Assembly: GCA_945890485.1 (NCBI GenBank)
Contig: CAMDCN010000008.1
Coordinates: 62,001 to 126,000 of the forward strand
Direction of reading: 5' to 3'
Length of the DNA: 64,000 nucleotides
Source of the DNA: Candidatus Sulfopaludibacter sp. SbA3
GTDB lineage: Bacteria > Acidobacteriota > Terriglobia > Bryobacterales > Bryobacteraceae
The position numbers and the translations under genes were made by a program. Below are positions 59,055-64,000 of the stretch, one piece after another (positions within the stretch are counted from its first letter, which is position 1; the number at the start of each line of letters is the position of its first letter). A model generated the notes under the pieces. It did no database searches. It was given only the letters and a program-made list of their open reading frames with translations, and was not told the DNA's origin.

Positions 59055-61088
59055 TTAGGGTACCACCGTCACCGGCTTTTTCGTCCATTCCGTCACCCAG
59101 TCGAGGAACGTCTGGTACCACAACACCGTGTTTTGCGGCTTCCCAATCCAGTGTCCTTCGTCCGGAAAGGTCACCAGTTTCGAAGGTACTTTCTTCATCT
59201 GCAGCGCCGTAAACAGTTGCAGCCCCTGCCCCAGTGGCACCCGGTAATCCAGGTCACCGTGCAGCACCAGCGTCGGCGTCCGGAACTCATTCACGAAGTG
59301 GCTCGGCGACCATTTCGAATACGCGTCCGGGTTGTCCCAAGGCATTCCGCGGAACTCCCAGTTTACAAACCAAAGCTCCTCGGTCTCGCCCGCCATGCTC
59401 CGCAAATCATAAACGCCCGCGTGCGATACGAACGCTTTGAACTTCGGCGTATGCCCCAGCATCCAGTTCACCATGTAGCCGCCGTAGCTCCCGCCCGCCG
59501 CGGCAAACCGCTCCGGGTCCGCCCACGGCTGCGCGGCCACATGGTCTACCGTCGCCATGATGTCCTCGTAAACCTTCCCGCCCCAGTCATTGTTGATGTC
59601 GTCTGTGAACTTCTGCCCGTAGCCAGTCGACCCGCGCGGATTCGGCATCACCACCACGAACCCAGCCGCCGCGAAAATCTGCGGATTCCAGCGGTAGCTC
59701 CATGCCTCATTCCAAGCGCCTTGCGGTCCGCCGTGGATCAAAAACAGCACCGGGTACTTCTCTTGTACGGTAAATCCGGCCGGCTTCAACACGAAGCTCG
59801 ACACCTTGGCCCCCTCCGCGCCGTTCACCGTGATCTCCTCAAAGTTCGGCAGATTGTACTCGCTCGTGATCTCATCGTTCATCTTCGTCAGCGGCGAAAT
59901 CTGCCCGTCCGCCGAGTTCACCCGGTAGATCTCGGTTGGCCGGGACCCGCTCTGCTGCGTAAAGATGATCGTCTTGGCGTCCGGCGTAAACTGCACATCA
60001 TCATAGGTGGCGTTCCCTGAAACGATCGACCGTGCCCCGCCCGTTCCGCTCACCACGAACATCTGAATGCTCTGCCGCCCGCGGTCTTCAATCGTAAAGA
60101 ACAGCCGCGTCGAATCCGGCGTCCACGTCAGGCTCTGCACGTTCAGGTTGAGGTTCTCAGTCAGGTCGCGCACGCGGCCCTCGCTGCGCTTCATCAGAAA
60201 CAGCCGCCACCGGTCGGATTCATACCCGGCCGTCTTCTGCGCCCGCCACGCGATCCACTGGCCGTCCGGAGAATACGCAGGCGAAACGTCAGCCCCCGGC
60301 GTGCTGGTAATCTTGGTCGCCTCGCCGCCCTCCGGCGACACCGTGTACAGGTTGCTGTTCGTCGATAACGCCTGGTCGGCGTCCACATTCACGACGTAGC
60401 AGACCTCTTTGGAATCCGGCGCTACTGCGTACCCGTCCGGCCCGCCAAGGGAGAACGTCGGCACCTCGTGCGGCCCCGGTGTCAGGTCGCGCGATTCGCC
60501 CCCCTCCACTTGCACCACCAGCAAATGGCTCTTCCGCTTCGAGCGCCATTGGTTCCAGTGGCGGTAGAGCAGGGAAGTGTAGACGCGAGCCTTCGATTTC
60601 GCAGCTTTCTCCTCGGCCAATTTCTGCTCATTGCAGGCTTCGGTCGAGCACTCCGGAAAAACTTCGCTGACGAATAGCAGCCGTGTGCCATCCGGGAAGA
60701 ACGTCACCCCGCTGGCCTCGGTCGCAATCTTGGTCACCTGCCGCTGTTCCGTCCCATCGGCGTTCATCATCCAAATCTGCGACGATCCCGCCCGATCAGA
60801 AATATAAGCCACCTTCTTCGAGTCCGGCGCCCACCGCGGCCGTTCATTGCTGCCCTCGCTCGTCAACGCGAATGGTGTCCCGCCAGTCAGCGGGACAGAG
60901 AAGATCTGGCTCGTCTTCTTGTTGCCCTCCACGTCCACCGTTTGCACCGTAAACAGCACCGTCTTGCCGTCTGGCGACAATTGCGGGTCGGACAACCGTT
61001 TCATCCGCAACAACCCCGGCACATCAAACGGCTTGGCCGCCGTGAGGCTCACGGCGAGAGCGGCCCAAAGACAAAGAATCCGCAGCAT
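59055..61088 (-). CDS. Secreted S9 family prolyl oligopeptidase-like peptidase
   Basis: The 677-residue protein has a signal peptide (ILCLWAALAVSLTAA) and a WD40/TolB-like propeller (repeats such as RLSDPQLSPDGKTVLFTVQT, RPRWAPDSKKVAYISDRAGS). The C-terminal alpha/beta hydrolase domain has the serine motif GGSYGGYM, Asp in LHGDLDYRVP and His in DEGHWIG. This is the S9C acylaminoacyl-peptidase/DPP type. It is expected to cut peptides outside the cytoplasm. It is divergent from the gamma-carbonic-anhydrase gene. Confidence 0.9.
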   Translation of the reverse strand: MLRILCLWAALAVSLTAAKPFDVPGLLRMKRLSDPQLSPDGKTVLFTVQTVDVEGNKKTSQIFSVPLTGGTPFALTSEGSNERPRWAPDSKKVAYISDRAGSSQIWMMNADGTEQRQVTKIATEASGVTFFPDGTRLLFVSEVFPECSTEACNEQKLAEEKAAKSKARVYTSLLYRHWNQWRSKRKSHLLVVQVEGGESRDLTPGPHEVPTFSLGGPDGYAVAPDSKEVCYVVNVDADQALSTNSNLYTVSPEGGEATKITSTPGADVSPAYSPDGQWIAWRAQKTAGYESDRWRLFLMKRSEGRVRDLTENLNLNVQSLTWTPDSTRLFFTIEDRGRQSIQMFVVSGTGGARSIVSGNATYDDVQFTPDAKTIIFTQQSGSRPTEIYRVNSADGQISPLTKMNDEITSEYNLPNFEEITVNGAEGAKVSSFVLKPAGFTVQEKYPVLFLIHGGPQGAWNEAWSYRWNPQIFAAAGFVVVMPNPRGSTGYGQKFTDDINNDWGGKVYEDIMATVDHVAAQPWADPERFAAAGGSYGGYMVNWMLGHTPKFKAFVSHAGVYDLRSMAGETEELWFVNWEFRGMPWDNPDAYSKWSPSHFVNEFRTPTLVLHGDLDYRVPLGQGLQLFTALQMKKVPSKLVTFPDEGHWIGKPQNTVLWYQTFLDWVTEWTKKPVTVVP

Positions 61089-61135
61089 ACCCTTATTGTA
61101 GAGGAGGCCTGCGCGATAATATCGAAGACAGATTC

Positions 61136-61654
61136 ATGATTCGGCCATTTCGAGGGACCCATCCCACCATCGCCCCTTCGGCTTACGTCGATCCCGCCGC
61201 CGTTGTCATCGGCCACGTCACGCTAGGCGAGAAGGTCAGCGTCTGGCCGAATGCCACCCTGCGCGGCGACGTCAACAATATCTTCATCGGTGACGACTCC
61301 AACATCCAGGACAACGCCGTTGTCCACGTGGAACACGAATTATTCGAATGCCGCGTCGGCCGGCGCGTCACCGTCGGCCATTCGGTCGTCCTCCACGGCT
61401 GTGTCATCGAAGACGATTCGTTGATCGGCATCGGCGCCATCGTGTTGAACGGCGCCCGCGTCGGCCAAGGCTCGGTGGTCGCCGCCGGCTCGCTGGTACC
61501 CGAAGGAATGCAGATTCCCCCCGGCTCGCTCGTCATGGGCGTCCCCGCCAAAATCCGCCGCGAGGTCTCGGCCGAAGAGCAGGAACGCTTCCGCCTGAAC
61601 GCGGACCACTACGTCAACCTAGGACAAACTTACAAGAATGATCAAAGCAGTTAA
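61136..61654 (+). CDS. Gamma-carbonic-anhydrase-like protein
   Basis: The 172-residue protein is a left-handed parallel beta-helix with hexapeptide repeats (VVIGHVTLGEKVSVWPNATL, DNAVVHVE, VGHSVVLHGCVIEDDSLIGI). The His residues in VHVE, VGHSVVLHG occupy the zinc-ligand positions of the YrdA/PaaY/gamma-CA family. Carbonic anhydrase activity is possible but not certain in this family. It overlaps hisS by 17 bases. Confidence 0.87.
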   Translation: MIRPFRGTHPTIAPSAYVDPAAVVIGHVTLGEKVSVWPNATLRGDVNNIFIGDDSNIQDNAVVHVEHELFECRVGRRVTVGHSVVLHGCVIEDDSLIGIGAIVLNGARVGQGSVVAAGSLVPEGMQIPPGSLVMGVPAKIRREVSAEEQERFRLNADHYVNLGQTYKNDQSS

Positions 61655-62888
61655 GGGCACGCGGGACATCCTGCCGCCCCAATCCGGCGTGTGGAATCGC
61701 GTCGAAGCCACCGCCCGCGAAGTCTTCCGCACGTTCAATTACCAAGAGATCCGCACGCCCATTTTCGAAGAGACCGCCCTCTTCGCCCGCGGTGTCGGCG
61801 AAGAGACCGACATCGTTTCGAAGGAGATGTACACCTTTGACGATCGCGATGGCACCAAGCTCACGCTCCGGCCGGAGAACACGGCGTCGGTCATCCGCGC
61901 CTACATCGAACACCGTCTCGACCAGATCCCCGGCACCAAGCGCCTCTACTATCTCGGTCCGATGTTCCGCCGCGAGCGCCCGCAGAAAGGACGCTACCGC
62001 CAGTTCTTCCAAATCGGTGCCGAAGCCATCGGCCTTGAATCGCCCGTGCTCGACGCCGAAATCATCGAACTCGTTTCGACCCTGCTCGGCTCCTGCGGCA
62101 TCCACGATTCCCGCCTTCTCATCAACTCCGTCGGCGACCCCGAATCCCGCGCCCGCTACGTCGCGAAGTTGAAAGAGGAGCTCGCCGGTCATATCAATGA
62201 GCTTTCGGCGGACTCCCAACGCCGCGCTGTCACCAACCCCCTCCGCGTCCTCGATTCCAAGGACCCGCAGGATCAGCCCATCGTCGAAAAGCTCCCCAGC
62301 ATCCACGACTTTCTGAACGACGGTTGCCGCGACCACTTCGCCGCCGTCTGCCGCTATCTCACGGACCGGGGCATCGTCTACGAAGTCAACCCGCGCCTCG
62401 TCCGCGGACTCGACTACTACACCCACACGACGTTCGAATTCCTCCACGGTGCGCTCGGCGCGCAGAACGCCATCTGCGGAGGTGGCCGCTACAACGGCCT
62501 CGCCGAATCCCTCGGCTCCAAAGTCCCCGCGCCCGGCATCGGCTTCTCCATCGGCCAGGACCGTCTGCTGATGGCGGTGGAAGATGCCAAACCCGCCGGC
62601 TTCGATCCGAAGCCTCTCGATCTGTTCATCGCTCCCATGACGGAAGACGCGTTCCAACTAGGCGCCCGGCAAGCCAAGCAGCTCCGCGATGCCGGCTTCA
62701 GTGTGGAAGTCGCTCCGGCCGGCAAGTTTAAGAAGCTCCTCGAACTCGCGAGCAAGTCCGGTGCCCGCTTTGCGCTGCTCATTGGCGACGACGAAATCGC
62801 CAACGGCCGTTTCGGGCTCAAGAACCTCGCCACCGGCGAACAACAGGCCGTCGCCGCGTTTGACCTCGCGGCGCATCTATTAGGATGA
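61638..62888 (+). CDS. hisS: Histidyl-tRNA synthetase
   Basis: The 416-residue protein has class II motifs: IKAVKGTRDILPPQSGVW at the start, FDDRDGTKLTLRPENTASVI (motif 2 region), RRERPQKGRYRQFFQIGAEA, and the histidine-specific RGLDYYTHTTFE, then GGGRYNGLAESLG and GFSIGQDRL (motif 3). The C-terminal anticodon-binding domain has GFDPKPLDLFIAPM. The stop overlaps the OsmC gene (ATGA). Confidence 0.97.
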   Translation: MIKAVKGTRDILPPQSGVWNRVEATAREVFRTFNYQEIRTPIFEETALFARGVGEETDIVSKEMYTFDDRDGTKLTLRPENTASVIRAYIEHRLDQIPGTKRLYYLGPMFRRERPQKGRYRQFFQIGAEAIGLESPVLDAEIIELVSTLLGSCGIHDSRLLINSVGDPESRARYVAKLKEELAGHINELSADSQRRAVTNPLRVLDSKDPQDQPIVEKLPSIHDFLNDGCRDHFAAVCRYLTDRGIVYEVNPRLVRGLDYYTHTTFEFLHGALGAQNAICGGGRYNGLAESLGSKVPAPGIGFSIGQDRLLMAVEDAKPAGFDPKPLDLFIAPMTEDAFQLGARQAKQLRDAGFSVEVAPAGKFKKLLELASKSGARFALLIGDDEIANGRFGLKNLATGEQQAVAAFDLAAHLLG

Positions 62889-63352
62889 GCGAACACACAG
62901 CGGTAGTGGCGTGGCAGCGGTTAGACGGCGAAGTGTTCGTCGACAACCGCTATTCCCGCCGCCACAACGTGACTTTTGATGGCGGCGCATCCGTCGCCAT
63001 TTCCGCCTCCCCCCACGTGGTGCCTGTCCCTTTTTCCGACCCCGCCGCCGTCGACCCGGAGGAGCTCTTCGTCACATCGCTCGCCAGTTGCCACATGCTC
63101 TGGTTTCTCTCGCTAGCCGCCAAGGCCGGGTACGTCGTCGATCGCTACTGTGACGCCGCCAGCGGCATCCTCGGCCGCAACGCCGAAGGCCGGGAGGCGA
63201 TCACGGTAGTTACCCTCCGGCCCCACTGTCATTTTTCCGGCGCCAAGCTCCCCAACCCTGCCGACCTCGCCGCGCTCCACGATCGCGCCCATCACGCCTG
63301 CTTCCTCGCCAATTCCGTTCGCTCGGAGATCCGCATCGAACCGATTTTCTAA
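62885..63352 (+). CDS. OsmC/Ohr family peroxiredoxin-like protein
   Basis: The 155-residue protein has the OsmC fold with PEELFVTSLASCHMLWFLSL and HHACFLANSV. The two conserved cysteines, in ASCHM and HHACF, are in the positions that reduce organic hydroperoxides in OsmC/Ohr proteins. The protein has no signal peptide. Its last 110 bases and 35 bases of downstream DNA were duplicated in tandem after the stop. Confidence 0.9.
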   Translation: MSEHTAVVAWQRLDGEVFVDNRYSRRHNVTFDGGASVAISASPHVVPVPFSDPAAVDPEELFVTSLASCHMLWFLSLAAKAGYVVDRYCDAASGILGRNAEGREAITVVTLRPHCHFSGAKLPNPADLAALHDRAHHACFLANSVRSEIRIEPIF

Positions 63353-63387
63353 CGCGAAGGAAGACCCGTAGCCAGAGCGAATCCTCC
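63243..63387 (+). repeat. 145-bp tandem duplication, copy 1 (3' end of the OsmC gene)
   Basis: This unit covers the OsmC 3' end (including HHACFLANSV and the stop at 63350) and 35 bases after it. The next copy is offset by exactly 145 bases, with about 81% identity by eye (28 differences) and no gaps. Confidence 0.9.
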
Positions 63388-63532
63388 CCAAACTCCCCGG
63401 CCCTGCCGACCTCGCCGCGCCCCACCTTCGCTCCCGCCACGCCTGCATCTTCGCCAATTCCGTTCGATCAGAGATCCGTCCCAATCCAATCGTCTGACGC
63501 GAAGGAAGACTCGCTGCCGGAGCGAATCGGCC
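63388..63532 (+). repeat. 145-bp tandem duplication, copy 2 (decayed)
   Basis: Same length as copy 1 without any indel: GCCTG at 63296 and 63441, and the stop at 63350 and 63495, are each 145 bases apart. The duplicated coding frame is out of phase with the stop and is not translated. 63533-63702 shows no gene; it is C-rich and leads to aspS. Confidence 0.88.
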
Positions 63533-63702
63533 CCGCCTCCCAGCCCAAACACCGGCAAGACCCGCCTACTTCCTCCCCCAACCCCGCCCAGCCCGAACAA
63601 TCGGCTTTCCATTGCTCAGGGACGTGCACCGCCGGAACCAATCTGCGAAACTAAGAAGATTGCCATTTTTCGGGGCACTTCGCTTCGTTTTCTCATTTTT
63701 CC

Positions 63703-64000
63703 ATGCCTGAACAAGTACCTTTGGATTTCCTCGGAGACCTGCGCCGCACCCATTCGTGCGGCCAACTGCGCGCCTCGGACGCCGGCTCCCGTTCGCTCTT
63801 GATGGGGTGGGTGCATCGCCGCCGCGACCTTGGTGGGATCATCTTCATCCACCTGCGCGATCGCGATGGTGTCACCCAGATCGTTTTCGAGGCCGACGAA
63901 AAGTTCGCCGCCGTCCACGCCAAAGCCGGCTTACTGCGTAGCGAGTACGTGGTTGCCGTCGAAGGCAAGGTAGTGCTGCGCGACCAGGACACCATCAATC
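63703..64000 (+). CDS. aspS: Aspartyl-tRNA synthetase (N-terminal part)
   Basis: The frame starts at ATG 63703 and runs off the window after 99 residues. It reads MPEQVPLDFLGDLRRTHSCG, then VHRRRDLGGIIFIHLRDRDG and VTQIVFEADEKFAAVHAKAG, followed by LRSEYVVAVEGKV. This is the OB-fold anticodon-binding domain of AspRS (GWVhRRRDhGgliFiDLRDRxGxxQVVF). No ribosome site is obvious in the preceding 20 bases. The organism-specific type (discriminating or not) cannot be told from this part. Confidence 0.93.
   Translation, partial: MPEQVPLDFLGDLRRTHSCGQLRASDAGSRSLLMGWVHRRRDLGGIIFIHLRDRDGVTQIVFEADEKFAAVHAKAGLLRSEYVVAVEGKVVLRDQDTIN

Noticed and set aside
61614-62657. 347-codon minus-strand open frame
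   Set aside because: It is antisense to hisS, which has all class II synthetase motifs.
1-64000. tRNA genes, rRNA genes, CRISPR arrays, insertion sequences
   Set aside because: I looked for cloverleaf-like or repeat-spacer patterns and transposase motifs (DDE, HUH, integrase) and found none; only the vapBC remnant suggests a former mobile passenger. A covariance-model scan would be needed to exclude small RNAs.

Overview
The window is a GC-rich, densely coded bacterial chromosome segment. It most resembles an Acidobacteriota genome of the Solibacter/Bryobacter type. The pointers are a secreted propeller protein ending in a Solibacter-type C-terminal domain, an ECF sigma factor of the TIGR02999 type beside a Ser/Thr kinase, secreted TPR-CHAT and DUF4384 proteins, a PEP-CTERM protein, and many secreted beta-propeller and beta-helix proteins. 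This assignment is inference; there is no rRNA gene and no tRNA or CRISPR array was recognised.

Region 1 (1-18.3 kb) is surface polysaccharide. A + strand run with mostly overlapping or near-abutting genes encodes the end of a Wzy-type polymerase/ligase, a methyltransferase, a polysaccharide deacetylase, a GT4, a CapK-like adenylating enzyme, an ExoA-like GT2, a GT-C-like membrane protein, a secreted beta-helix protein and a membrane-embedded spermidine-synthase-like protein. Two long minus-strand paralogues of the beta-helix protein carry extra PKD/Ig-like and malectin modules. A lone PEP-CTERM protein gene follows, then glmS (amino-sugar precursor supply).

Region 2 (20.2-31.4 kb, minus strand) is the most unusual part. 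In transcription order it holds a PQQ-like propeller protein, a GH29 fucosidase, an ECF sigma factor whose GTG start overlaps the fucosidase stop, a transmembrane Ser/Thr kinase with a DUF4384-like outer domain, two proteins built from an unrecognised ~230-residue domain ending in an invariant WEASARG motif, a signal-peptide-bearing TPR-CHAT caspase-like protease and a secreted DUF4384 protein. This looks like one regulated sensor-protease module, and I found no description of it that I recognise.

Region 3 (31.4-44.1 kb) has a radical SAM-GT2 fusion, a DinB-like protein, the rimO-yacG-pgpA-NHL-cinA operon (yacG is only 59 residues and overlaps pgpA), a decayed vapBC toxin-antitoxin pair, an exported mannonate-dehydratase-like protein and a large YVTN-type propeller protein.

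Region 4 (44.2-56.3 kb) is a tad/Flp pilus locus: TPR lipoprotein, Flp pilin, a GT-C-like membrane protein, cpaB, cpaC, a TadG-like and two TadE-like proteins, cpaE/tadZ, cpaF/tadA, tadB and tadC. No prepilin peptidase is present in the window.

Region 5 (56.3-64 kb) is largely housekeeping: a CoA-binding protein, an RsuA/RluB pseudouridine synthase, scpB, scpA and an S9 peptidase on the minus strand; a gamma-carbonic-anhydrase-like protein, hisS, an OsmC protein (with a decayed 145-bp tandem copy of its 3' end) and the start of aspS on the plus strand.
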